Positions 45,082-55,735 of a stretch of DNA of 64,000 nucleotides are shown here, in pieces. Origin of the DNA: Pollenia angustigena (taxonomy: Eukaryota > Arthropoda > Insecta > Diptera > Polleniidae); contig OV884059.1 in assembly GCA_930367215.1 (NCBI GenBank), positions 7,526,945 through 7,590,944 of the forward strand, given 5' to 3'. Position 1 is the stretch's first letter. The number at the start of each line of letters is the position of its first letter. A model generated the notes under the pieces. It saw only the letters and a program-made list of their open reading frames with translations. It had not been told where the DNA came from and did not search any database. The position numbers and the translations under genes are program-made.

Positions 45082-45535
45082 CGACTGGAAATCACGCTGT
45101 AAAATTTCGTGAAGATCGGTTCATAATTTTTCCTAGGCCCCATATAAAGCCTACTACCGTCAAACAGTTTAGTGCGCCTAAAATCATAATTAATAATGCT
45201 TTCATAACAAAATGGTAAATCACAGTTTTATATTACTAAAAATCACACTAATAAATTTCGTGGTGATCGGTCCATAATTTACCATAGACCTCGTATAAGC
45301 CCACTCTGGTAAAAGAATTAAATAAGCCTAAAAGCGTAGCAGATATAGATATTGCGGTAAACTTTCTTCCAACTTAGCTTTCATATGGCCAAAAAAAAAA
45401 TTTTATGCAATTTTGTTATATACGGTCCATAATAACCCTTAGATCCATTTAAAGCAGCCTTCTGAAATTCACTGCAAACGCTAAAACTAATTTCTCCGCT
45501 GTATTGAAATTTATGTCACAACATATATTCGCGTA
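45082..45535 (+). mobile_element. DINE-TR/Helentron-like element, copy 2, 3' part
   Basis: Continues copy 2 after the LINE with ACTGGAAATCACGCTG and tandem-unit starts CGTGAAGATCGGTTCATAAT (45,107) and CGTGGTGATCGGTCCATAAT (about 45,260). The closing stem-loop seen in copies 1 and 3 is not found here, so the 3' end is truncated around 45,535. Confidence 0.7.
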
Positions 45536-46604
45536 ACTCAAAAAAGGTTTAGTTTATTATAAACTAATAAACTAAAAAAAAACCGAAATTCTGCTTTAAA
45601 AAAACTTTTAAGTAAGGCAAAACTTTTTTCTTATCTGCGCATAAAAAAAATAATTTATTATTAAAATTTCGAAACTTTGGTTTTTTAAAACGGCATAAAA
45701 AAATTGGAAATGCAGCTATGCTTCTAACAAATTAAGCAACAAATTATTAAAATCTGCCTACAACGTTTGATTTTATTCACAAAAAAAAAAAAATGTAAAT
45801 TAAATGAAAGAATTTCATAAAACGCCATTTTTGTATGGGAGCCCCTCTAAGGGGTGTTTTGAGAAAATGTTAAGGACAAAAACTAATGGCGGTTGGTCAC
45901 ACATTTTATCCTCCTAGAGGCAACTCCTTGGCAGTTATGGGTCTTTTTCTCGAAAACAAGAATTAGGTTAACGCGCCAGGTGCCCCGCCTATCATACAAA
46001 ATGTTTCAAATTCTAGCACAGTGTTATTAGTAAATTCTACATTTTTATTAAATTATCTAAATATTTTTGTTTAAATTTTTTGTTACTATTTAATGTTGGC
46101 TACCTTATAAATATGTCTGTAACTATAAATCTTATTTAAAATGAAGACATTTACAAGTGACTCAAATTGAATAAAATAATTGACAAATTTTCTACATTTA
46201 CTTTTTTTAGGTGTGTTAGAGAAACAAAACGAAATTGTCGTAATAAATGCAGAATGCTCAGCTAGAAAAAAGCAAGAGTACAACAGAACATTATTTGAAT
46301 TATCTTATTATCTAGTTTAGATAAATCAGATAATTGACATAAAATAATTAATGTTTTTGTTTTTTGTTTAATTTAAAAAGGCTTGTTAGGCGTTTTGTAA
46401 AAACAACGGAAATTTATTCATCACAGGCGTTAAAATACGTTTATGTTTGTTAATATTTAAAAGTAATTAAATAAAATAACTGTTATAAAACAATATTAAT
46501 AAATATTATATTGAAAATAATGTAAAAAACCAAAAGGCTTTCTAAAGCCTGGAAAGAAATGAAAAAAAAAAAATACAAATGGGTATTTAAATTGCATACT
46601 TGCA
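45536..46604. other. AT-rich non-coding, downstream of the 899-aa gene
   Basis: Mostly A/T runs. A less AT-rich patch at 45,830-46,010 (GGGAGCCCCTCTAAGGGGTG, CTCCTAGAGGCAACTCCTTGG, GGTTAACGCGCCAGGTGCCC) has no ORF and no recognised repeat. Confidence 0.4.
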
Positions 46605-46740
46605 TTATGGCCAATGTCACCAATTCTATTTGAATATCAATTCATATTTAAATATAGTTTTTTATATAATTTAATTTGACATGAAAAACGAATTTTAAAC
46701 ATAAATTGATATTTAAATAAATTGGTGAAATCGGGCATAA
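46605..46740. mobile_element. MITE at the 3' end of the 899-aa gene
   Basis: TTATGGCCAATGTCACCAAT on the left and ATTGGTGAAATCGGGCATAA on the right are inverted; the arms continue as TTGAATATCAATTCATATTTAAA against TTTAAACATAAATTGATATTTAAA-like sequence. 136 bp, 46 bp past the stop codon of the minus-strand gene, so it probably lies in that gene's 3' UTR. Confidence 0.7.
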
Positions 46741-46785
46741 GAAACAAAATAAAGACTTTTTACACTAGAATACATACCTGGTTAA

Positions 46786-49700
46786 TTATATCAATTTAGA
46801 AAAATCCAATAAAATTTTACATTCTTCAGCAGATATTAAATGTTGGCGCAATTTTTGTAATTGTTCTAACCTAAAATTAAGGAAATTAAGTGGAATTGTA
46901 TAAATGTTTTAATATTTCTTTAAATGCCTCCCTCTTCAACTTACATTAATGATTTTGCTTGCAATTGATTTAAATTTAAGTCCTCAATGAAAATGTTTAA
47001 ATGCCGTAAAGCCTCTAACCGATTGTAGCCTTTATTGATGCGGTGGACACTTAAGGCCTTTTCCAATATTTGTAATACCGATAACACCACATGGATTTTG
47101 AGTAATTGCGATGACTCGACTTCTATGACATTATCAATTAAATGTTTATGTTCTTTTAGTATTGACTGAAAACAATAAATAAAGTTAAATATTAATAAAC
47201 AGAATTTCAAAGTATTAAAATTTGAATAAAGGCAATAAATACCATAATGGTCATGTGCTTGAGTGCTGGAGTTTGTTTATAAAGATTGTAAATTAATACG
47301 GAGATTATGTGTTTATAGATTTTAATTCTGTATCTGGCTAACGTTATAAGTAAGTCTTTCAATTCTTCTTGGAATTTGTGTTTAGGCTGAAATAGGAATT
47401 AAATAAGGTTAAAGCAATAACTGAGGTTGAATTTTAATGTTTTTAAAGGAAAAAGTGACCAAAAGTTTTTCTTACAGAAAAAAGGCGAATCGAGTTGTTT
47501 GAACTTTTTATTGTTCCAATTTTGTTTCGAATAAAATAAATTGGTAGCTTGGTTGTCAAACTGTTTTCTACAGAACAAATTGGCAGCTCTAGTTGCACAA
47601 ACTCTTTTCTGTAGAAAAAAATAAGCAGCTCAAGTTGCTCTAACTGTTTATATAGAAAAAAATTGGCCACTCATATCGCTTAAATTGTTTCAGTTTGTTT
47701 TTATAAAACTTAGGTTGCTCTTAGTTTCTTCAAAAGAAAAAAAGGTGGCAGCTCGAATTACTTCAATATTTTTTTTTTTAAATAAAGTGCCGGTTCACAC
47801 ACGTCAAGTTTGACTCGTCAAGTCTTGAGCTTTTAGGAGAGAAGGAAAAAGAGAATGGGGCGATTCTATTCTAGACAACTTTTAACATCAATTTTCAAAT
47901 CAGACTATTTGATACTTTTTTGATGCCAATTCAAAGTAAAATATCTATATAATTTTTTTTTTTTACGTAAGCTTAAATTTAAATTTGTTGTGCACTTCGA
48001 GGCATTAAGATTCATAGATTTTGCACGAACAGAAAATTCATTGCATGTTGCACCCGTCATGGTTTAAAGAGCAATTTTTTTATTATTGGATTATATTTCT
48101 CTACGATGTTTGATTTGATAATCATCGTCTGATATCTCATCTTTCACAAAAAAAAAAGAGTAATACAATAAAAGTTTAAAAATGAACAGAGTTTTGTGTT
48201 TTTGTGGTATGATCTTATGAAAGTTGGCCAATTTTGTTGCACCCGTCATGCACATTAAAGCTCTCTCGTGGCTATTTGATCGCTTCATATAAATTCTTGT
48301 AAATAGATAACAATAGTATATAAAAAATGTTACCCATTCTAGAAATAAGTTAATTGCAAATGTGTTTCTTTCTATTAGTAAAAGACGTTTAAAGCGTCTA
48401 AATGTTGCACCCGTCAGAATAGAATAAAACTCAAGACTTGGCGAGTCAAACTTGGCTTGTGTGAACTAACTAATGCTTCAGACTTTAGCTGTCAAGTCTC
48501 AAGGTTTTAGTTGAGTAGGGAAGAGAGAATAGATATTATTTGTTTTCTCCTTTCTTTTAAAATCTCAAGACTTGACAACTGAAACCTGAAGTGCGTAAAA
48601 AGAACGTGCTCAAACTTACTTTTCCATAATAAATACACAATTTCCACACCGCATTTGTATTGATTAAAACTCTCTGGTGTTTATGCATTCCTGTAAATTG
48701 TTTTAACATCAAACGTTTATAATCCACGGATTGTAATGGATGTATTTGCTGCAATTCATTGGCATCTTTTTTAATTGATAAATTCTTATCAAATAAAACC
48801 CCAACTAAGATTTGCACCAAGTGATGATAAGCATTGGAATCAAGTTTTAAAGGCAAATGAATCAATAATCGCAATATAGAGCAAAAATACTAAAATATAA
48901 AAAGGAATTAAACACTTTCAAACATTTTTAATTTTTTTTCTTTTAATTATTACCGTTTTTATTCGTACAATAGGAAACGTCATTAATGTCTCAAAATTTT
49001 TTACTTCTAACCACAGATACTTAAATAACGCTTGAGCTTCAGGTAAAAATGTATGTCTTTTATTGATATCATTTTCTTCTTTGACTAGTTTTAAAATACA
49101 AGATATTAAAATTTCCAACACATATAAATCTATCAAGGATTTATGTTGTGCTATAAAGGTTTTAATTTCCACATTATAAAGAAAATATTGGGACAAATTG
49201 CGTATGATTTCCAAGTAATTATTATCTAATAAGTCATATTTTGTTTTTAAAATAATATTGAAACGTTTCAGTAAGTTGTTAAAATAATCAAAAGATTTTT
49301 TGGGCGGCAACTAAAATATAATGAAATTTATATTTAAGGTTAGGTATTTATAGTTTTTATAAGGTTATGTTATACCTTTTTTTGTTTTTCTTCCATTTCT
49401 TTTAAGGTTTTTACCATTTCTTTATATTTATTTATTAAATGATCACTTATTATCTCCAAATGTTGCCACTCTCGATTATAAATTAAAAATTTGTGAAAAA
49501 CATTAAAAATATTCATTAATAATGGATATTCTAAAGGGCTGTCAATGTAGGTAAAGATACCTACAGCATAGTGAATAAAATTATCAAGAATCTAAATTTA
49601 AATACAAAATAAAAGAAAAATTATAGTTATCTGCAATGAACTATAAAAAAATAGTTTTAAATTTACGTTTTTTCGCATTTTCCCAAGAGGCATGAAGGAG

Positions 49701-52700
49701 TAGACTTTTAGTAAAATCCCCTCGGTCTTTTGGCAGTATAAATTTTCAAAAATTTCCGGCAATATTTGTAATAAATGTTGTAATTCTTGTTGTGTAGATG
49801 AATCTTAAAGAAACATTTTAAAAAATAGTTAAAATTAATGAAAAAAAAACTAAAGAATTTGAACATAAACCTGCAAAAATAAAATAAATCAAATGAGAAG
49901 GCTATATTCGGCTATGCCCACCACCATTATTAAAATAAAACGTGGTTAAATTATTAAATACAAATTAAAAAAAAAAACAATTACATAGTTGTGAAGAGGG
50001 TATATTAAGTTTATCATTCCGTGTGAAACTTTTTTATTATTCATCTCAGACCCCATAAAGTATATATATTCTGGGTCCTTGAGTAATTCAAAGTCGATTT
50101 AGCCATGTCCGTCTGTTGAAAACACGCCCACTTTCGAACAACCCAAAAGAAATGAACAAACTTGGTGCCGAATTGCTTGTAGTTATCCTAAGCAGTTTCG
50201 GATTGAAATCCAGCAAAATCGGTTCAGTAGGACCTGAGCTATGAATCAAAATGTGGAACCACCACCTAAAAAATTGATAATTTTGTTACAAAAAATAACA
50301 TAAATGCTGGAAATCGCGCTGTTAAATTTAGTAAAGATTCGTCCATAATTTACCCTAAGCCCCATATAAACACTACTCCCGGAAAACAGTTTAGTTCGCC
50401 TTAAACCGTAAAAAATAACGCTAGCGTAACAAAATTTGGTACGTCATAGTTTTTTAAAACTAGAAATAACACTGTGAAATTTCGTGACGATCGGTTCATA
50501 ATTTACCTTAGGCCCCATATAAACCCTACTACCGGAAAACAGTTTAGTACGCCTAAAGCCGTAAAAAATAATGCAATCATAACAAATTTTGGCTCGTCAC
50601 AGTATATTATAGGACTAGAAATAACACTGTGAAATTTCGTGACGATCGGTCTATAATTTACCTTAGGCCCTATATAAACCCTACTACCGGAAAACAGTTT
50701 AGTCGCCTAAAACCATAATTAATAACAAATCGTCACAGTTTAAGATAAGAATAACATCATACAGATATTACTCATTAAACATTCGAACTGTCGGTGAAGG
50801 GCATCAAAGATTCGGCACAGCCGAATATAGCACTCTAACTTGTTTTTTACTTGCCTTTCTCCTGGACTTTTAATTTAAAGACAATTACCAATATATGAGC
50901 GCTTAACATTCTTATTATATCTGCAGAGCTATTATCCGTTATAATTTCCAACAAATTATTAAAATTTAATAGACTGTCGAAACTTTGGTATAAAGCCTGT
51001 ATATAAGATTTTAAATGAGTAACAGAACCCTAAACGAAAATAATAAAACATTCTTTAATTTATTGAATTCTCCTTAGAATAGTTCCATTTTCTTACCATA
51101 CGAACTGCATAGAAGTCCATAATGTGTCTTAATATAATTTGCTCTGAAAATTTACGTTTCATCATAGTTATATACAAATTACAAGCTAAGTTTGAGGTTA
51201 AAGGTTCTGTTTTGAAAATTAAATTAAGAATCGATTCCAAAAATTCGCGAGAGAAACAATCTAAAGTTAATAATTTGCTAGAAACACAAAAAACAATTAA
51301 AAAACATATTAAATATTATCGAGGCATTACCGCAAAAAAAGCTTAAGCGATAACATTTTCAATTTCGTTTTTTAATAAATGTCATTATTGGCAGCACTTG
51401 CATCATCTCCTAAAATAGCAAAACAATTTTATCGTAAGCGACATCATACAAACTTTATATGAAAAATTTTGATTTTGTCGTTTAAGCTTTTTTTGCAGTT
51501 ATGACGTGTTATAATTACATTTACCAGAAAAACAGTTTAAAAAAACTACTAGTTTTTAATACAACATTTTTTTTTAATTATTTGTTTAATCATACCTCTG
51601 TAATACATTTAAAAACTTTAATGCTTCCTGTTGAATGCTCTCTATATTCTTGGTGGTCGTTTTCCGATACCATTTATATTTCTGCGCCAGAAATGTGGTA
51701 TAATAAACCTTTTGCATATAAGGCTCTATGAGGAAATTGATTAAAATATTTGTTTTGTAAGGGGTATCCAAATCTAAAAGCATGTTTTTTAACGACTGGT
51801 AAAGTTTTACTGGAGTCGAGGCATTTATCTGCAATAGGTATTAACGAAATTTTATTATAAATACAAATTTTAACAATGTTTTAGAGTTTCACCTCTACTG
51901 CAAAAGCTTCATAAAAGAAGTTTATAGTTTGTGAGGAACAAGCGTAAAATAAATCAAAATCCTCAAAGAAAACATTTAGTAAACTGGAAAAAATCAGCTC
52001 ATGGGTCTGTTGATAGCTAAAAAGCCGAAAAATATTAGGTTATACATACATACATATTAGCAAAAGTTTACTTAAATTTTCAATAAAAAAAAAGGATAAT
52101 TAATTAATAATCAGCCCAATTATGAATAAATATTCCCCGGGAGTTTTTTCCCTTTTCCCATTTTTACCATTGAATTAACATAGGAAAAATGGGAAAAGGG
52201 AGAAAACTCCCGGGGAATTTTTATTCATAATTGGGCTGAATAATTAACTATTATAAATAAATTTAAACTTTATACATAATGCTGGATACACACTATGCAA
52301 CGCATTTACGCAATCTGGTAAATTAAATTCATTTTCATTCATTCCAGATTGCATCATCAAAATGCTGTTATTTTGAGATTTCATTGATGTAGATTGCACT
52401 GTGTGTACCCAGCATAAGGGGCTACTATTTATTGCGATGCGAATGCGATTTCGACACAAACAATAAATGCGATAAGAGGCCAATTTGGTACTCTCTACGT
52501 TTTCGCATACCCTTTCGCAAAAATTTTTGAAGATGCAACATTGGTAGGTATGCAAACGATACATCGATGTTTTGATGGACGATATCGAAGATATATCGGC
52601 GTCTTAACTAAAAAACATCGACATCGTCCATTTAATATTTTCATTTACATATTTTAATTTTTTTAATAATAGGTGCGTTTGAGTACTTTTACAGTAAAAT

Positions 52701-55373
52701 GCAGTAAATGAGTAAACTAAAAAATTTTCTCTCACAAAAAGCTGTTGTCCAAAAAAGTACGCGAACGCTAAATTTGTAAAAATTCGTAAAATAAAGGCAA
52801 CAGTTGATGGCAAATAATTGAAGTGTTGAAAATTATTGACTCTTTTGACTACTTAACTCGTTTTCTTGTCGGTACTCGATTAAATACTTTTTATAACACG
52901 AACACTTTTGGAAAATACAAACAAACTATTTTATGTAATCTTTCATATTTGTTTGTTTTTTATTTTATTTGATTTTACTAATTTGTAGCGGGTATATTTA
53001 TTTAAAAGAACATGAATAATTGTTTTGCTATTAATTACTTAAGTACCCAAATACTTCACACTTTTACAACTCTTAAAAATTAACATAACAAAAAAAATTT
53101 CAAAAGTTTGTATTTAGCCAAATAAATGCTTCACAAATAAGTTTAATTAATTAATCTTTATTCACTTTTTGTTTTGGTTTAATTTTTATTTCAACTTTTC
53201 TTTTATTTAACAATTTTTTTACAATTTGTATGCTTTTTATTTGTTACTTTTTTTTGTTTACCTTATGAAACATATGTTTTTTTGATTTACTAAATTTTAC
53301 TGCAAAAATTTCTGCAGTAAAAATTTGTAAATACTCAGACAAGAACTGTCACTTTTCGCTCTCAATTTATGTTCTCATTTATTGCATTTTGTGTACTCGA
53401 ACGCAATTTCGTAAAATGCAGTAAAGTTTAGTAAACAATAGTAAAAACTTTTGTGTTCTCGAACGCAACTAATATTTTTACCATTTTTAATTTTAATTTT
53501 TTCAACTAAACCCTTATTTTAAATATATAAAAATCGTATTTCAAAGCATAGCAGAACAAAGTGGGTACGTATGTACATATGTATGTACATGCATACTATA
53601 GATTGCATACCTATATGTAATAAGGGGTTACCCCTTGTGTAATCTGAAGAAATGTTAAAACAATTTTGGAGACCGTGCAAGTGTGAAGACCCAATTATAA
53701 TAAGCATATTACCACCGTATAATATACACGTAAATAATGTGTGTCAAATCATATTGTAATTAAGAAAACTCTTTGTTAAGTTTTGTGAATCTGTCGTTTG
53801 CTTAAGCAAAGGGTTCAGTTTCACACTTGCACTGTCTATATGGCACTTTCTATACGGAATCAAATGTTTTTTTATTTTGTTTTTAAATGCATTTGACAGG
53901 TTTTTGTTAATTTTTAATAAAAAGAAGCTTAAGCAAGCTTATACATGTTATAGTTGGGCCTTAAGATTTTCAGTAGAAAGGAAGAAAAAAGCAGTCCATA
54001 AGTATTACTGCAAGGTAGTTTATAATATCGATGTTGAAAAATCAATGTATCGTGTTTCTTACCGATGTTTTTTGGTATCGATGCTTATCGTGGAAACATC
54101 GATGTTTTGAAATATCGATGTTTTTTAGAACGATGTTGCATCCCTAAACATTGTCAATAAAAATTAAAGGTCGCGCAGATTGTAAAAAATTAAATGTCAA
54201 AATATGTGAAAAAATAAAAAAGGGAATTTACCGCGTTTTTGTTTGAAAATTTTAATAAAATAAAGTGGTTATTTGCGAAATGACTTTAGGCCCAACCAGA
54301 ATGTGCATAACGTAGCTAAATCAACTGGGAGAGTACAAGTTCATAAAATGTGTAAAACCATATTGAACTTAAATAAACTTTTTGTTAAGTTTTATAAAAC
54401 TGTCATTTGTTTAAGCAAAATGCGAAACATTTGACAGGCTTTTCATTAATTTTTCACACTAACTTAAGATCGTTTATGTATATTCTGGTTGGACCTTTAT
54501 GATGCCAAAAACAAATGCGCAAATGCACTAGAGTACCAATCCCTCGATTTGCTATCATTTTTCTTTCCCATCGTACCAGAGAGTAGCCTACCGTAAGTTA
54601 ATAATTGTTTTAATTGTTAAGTATATTTTTGGAACTTACATCCCAACAAATTACTTACTACAAACCCTGCAAGGCGCTCCAATACAAACGATTACATATA
54701 ACATCTAATAGGTGAAATTCCGAACGATAGATTTTACGTATTTCATGCATGCCTGTTAACAAATGAATATCTGTAAATGAAAAGCAAAAACACTTAACCA
54801 AAATTCGCTTAAAATGTGCTTTAGATCCAACTTATTCTGGACAATGGCTCTTCGAAACGTTTATTAGCTGAAAACTCCTCTTGTTTTTGCAACTTTCTAT
54901 AAAAATTACACCATATAGCCAATAACTGCATTAAATAATCCACCGGACTTTCAAATTCATCATTATGTAAATGCCTTAAATCATTTACAAATATGTCCTG
55001 TTGTAGTTGCACTAAAGGAATCAGCTCTTTCAGAAATTCTTCGAGCTTTTTGAATTCGATTTCGATATAATGAAAATTATAAATTTGTATTTGTTGAATC
55101 GGCCAAACATAGTTCCCACCGGCATTTATTTGTTCGGGAGTTATGACACACTCTATGCCAATGGCTGTTATGATCTCATTAACAAAATCACAAGCTAACT
55201 CTAAGCTTAATTCATTTTCCTGCCAAGATTTTTTGAGCAAAGCTATGACAAAATCAAGAGCAACGTTCTGAGGACAAAAGCTTAGTTAACAATTTTAAAG
55301 ACAATTTGATTTTCTGAAAAACTTTCTTTACCTTAACAGATACACCACTTTTTAACAAACTCAAGAAACGCAT
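46786..55373 (-). CDS. Uncharacterised helical protein, about 899 aa, 14 exons (MMS22L-like suspected)
   Basis: Exons (minus strand): 55,373-55,332; 55,267-54,832; 54,770-54,659; 52,016-51,893; 51,828-51,596; 51,277-51,097; 51,029-50,889; 49,803-49,667; 49,591-49,376; 49,310-48,954; 48,889-48,620; 47,386-47,243; 47,165-46,945; 46,870-46,786. Frames join at every junction but one: exon 7 ends in phase 0 whereas exon 8 needs one extra nucleotide, so a micro-exon or an indel is missed there. The exon 2 donor (GTTGGA) is weak. Starts MRFLSLLKSGVSVK and ends DFSKLI. The protein is rich in Leu/Ile/Lys helices, with no signal peptide, membrane segment, zinc site or enzyme motif. I do not recognise it firmly; fly MMS22L (replication-fork repair) is a guess based on general look. 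Long introns 3, 7 and 11 hold mobile elements. Confidence 0.8.
47793..48466. mobile_element. MITE with GTTCACACAMGYCAAGTTTGACTC ends, itself interrupted
   Basis: GTTCACACACGTCAAGTTTG followed by ACTCGTCAAGTCTTGAG is inverted at the right (CTCAAGACTTGGCGAGTCAA, CTTGGCTTGTGTGAAC). Lies in intron 11. The interior from about 47,860 to 48,420 differs in character and carries TGTTGCACCCGTCA three times (48,046; 48,235; 48,403), probably a second element nested between the arms (flanked by GATTCTATTCTAG and AGAATAGAATA). Confidence 0.65.
48475..48592. mobile_element. Short snap-back MITE, CTTCAGRYTTYAGYTGTCAAG ends
   Basis: CTTCAGACTTTAGCTGTCAA on the left mirrors TTGACAACTGAAACCTGAAG on the right; arms of about 35 bp share CAAGTCT(C/T)AAG with the preceding element. 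Intron 11, 28 bp before the exon 11 donor at 48,614-48,619 on this strand. Confidence 0.7.
49985..50850 (+). mobile_element. DINE-TR/Helentron-like element, copy 3, in intron 7
   Basis: Starts within the 5' palindrome (TTGTGAAGAGGGTATA), has CATAAAGTATATATATTCTG and GTCCGTCTG, tandem-unit starts near 50,330, 50,483 and 50,638 (CGTGACGATCGGTTCATAAT type), and ends with the ATTCGGCACAGCCGAAT stem-loop plus ATAGCACTCTAACTTGTT. 5'-truncated relative to copy 1. It is antisense to the host gene. Confidence 0.75.
51323..51505. mobile_element. MITE in intron 5 of the 899-aa gene
   Basis: GCATTACCGCAAAAAAAGCT plus TAAGCGATAA is inverted at TTGTCGTTTAAGCTTTTTTT plus GCAGTTATGAC. 183 bp. It occupies more than half of the intron (51,278-51,595). 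Confidence 0.7.
52112..52238. mobile_element. Snap-back MITE, CCCGGG family, copy 3 (best preserved)
   Basis: CAGCCCAATTATGAATAAAT to TTCATAATTGGGCTG with arms including CCCCGGGAGTTTTTTCCCTT and GGGAGAAAACTCCCGGGG; 127 bp. AATAAT flanks both ends, possibly a target duplication. Confidence 0.88.
52278..52416 (-). mobile_element. MITE with ATGYTGGGTACACAC ends, copy 2
   Basis: AATGCTGGATACACACTATG on the left and CACTGTGTGTACCCAGCAT on the right are inverted; interior CATTTTCATTCATTC is the reverse of the copy at 14,906. 139 bp. Confidence 0.8.
52671..53471. mobile_element. MITE of about 800 bp with GTGCGTTTGAGTAC ends
   Basis: AGGTGCGTTTGAGTACTTTT plus ACAGTAAAATGCAGTAAA on the left is mirrored at the right by GTAAAATGCAGTAAAGTTTA and TTGTGTTCTCGAACGCAACT. 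A second CGAACGCAATTTCGTAAAATG precedes the right end, so the right side carries a doubled terminal motif. AT-rich, non-coding. Confidence 0.65.
53757..53962. mobile_element. MITE, GGCCCAACMAGAATG family, partial copy 2
   Basis: Retains TTTGTTAAGTTTTGTGAATC, GTTTGCTTAAGCAAAG, GACAGGTTTTTGTTAATTTTT and a right end TTGGGCCTTAAG. The left end and part of the right arm are missing or replaced. Confidence 0.5.
54030..54150 (+). repeat. ATCGATGTTTT repeat cluster
   Basis: ATATCGATGTTGAAAAATCA, ACCGATGTTTTTTGGTATCG, ACATCGATGTTTTGAAATATCGATGTT and ACGATGTTGCATCCCTAAAC occur in 120 bp. A related block lies at 52,555-52,630 (ACATCGATGTTTTGATGGAC). The palindromic ATCGAT cores overlap the general form of DREF-type sites, but with this periodicity a small mobile element is likelier. 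Confidence 0.5.
54286..54499. mobile_element. MITE, GGCCCAACCAGAATGTGCATAA family, complete copy 3
   Basis: TTAGGCCCAACCAGAATGTG on the left is inverted at TATATTCTGGTTGGACCTTTA on the right, 214 bp, interior TTTTGTTAAGTTTTATAAAA and CATTTGTTTAAGCAAA as in the copies at 15,161 and 53,757. Confidence 0.8.
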
Positions 55374-55509
55374 TTCTATTCAAGATTATTAAAACAATTA
55401 TAATATATTTTTCAGTTACTGTGGTCCAGCAGTACAAGTTTAAAATTTTTATTTTTATGAAAATGAACCGCCATTTAGCTACAAACAAGGAACATTTACA
55501 CAAGGTTAT

Positions 55510-55544
55510 CAAGGCGAATTCAATGACTAGTTGAATTCGCCTTG
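55510..55544. repeat. 14 bp perfect inverted repeat upstream of the 899-aa gene
   Basis: CAAGGCGAATTCAA, a 7 bp loop (TGACTAG), then TTGAATTCGCCTTG. It lies 137 bp upstream of the start codon at 55,373 and about 1.2 kb upstream of the divergent small gene. It could form a hairpin or bind a dimeric factor; no known site is recognised. Confidence 0.7.
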
Positions 55545-55735
55545 TTTCCTATGTAGTTCTCAGGGCTGTCAGATGAGGCGATTCGTAGCCAAACGTTGCG
55601 AGTTATAAACCTATTTGACGATGAAATTTCGTGTTTGGTGTTTTTTTTGCGATATTTAAAACGCATTTTACCCTCTTCTTATTCATATGAAAAATTATAA
55701 GTTCGGGTAAAGAGTTTTCTTTGAACTTTAATTAA

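Larger units (their letters stand above)
52017..54658 (-). other. Intron 3 of the 899-aa gene, filled with short elements
   Basis: 2.64 kb intron with a GTAAGT donor at 54,653-54,658 and a TTTTTAG acceptor at 52,017. It contains in series: snap-back MITE (52,112-52,238), GGGTACACAC MITE (52,278-52,416), GTGCGTTTGAG MITE (52,671-53,471), partial and complete GGCCCAACCAG MITEs (53,757-53,962 and 54,286-54,499), and two clusters of ATCGATGTTTT repeats (52,555-52,630 and 54,030-54,150). Little unique sequence remains. Confidence 0.8.
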
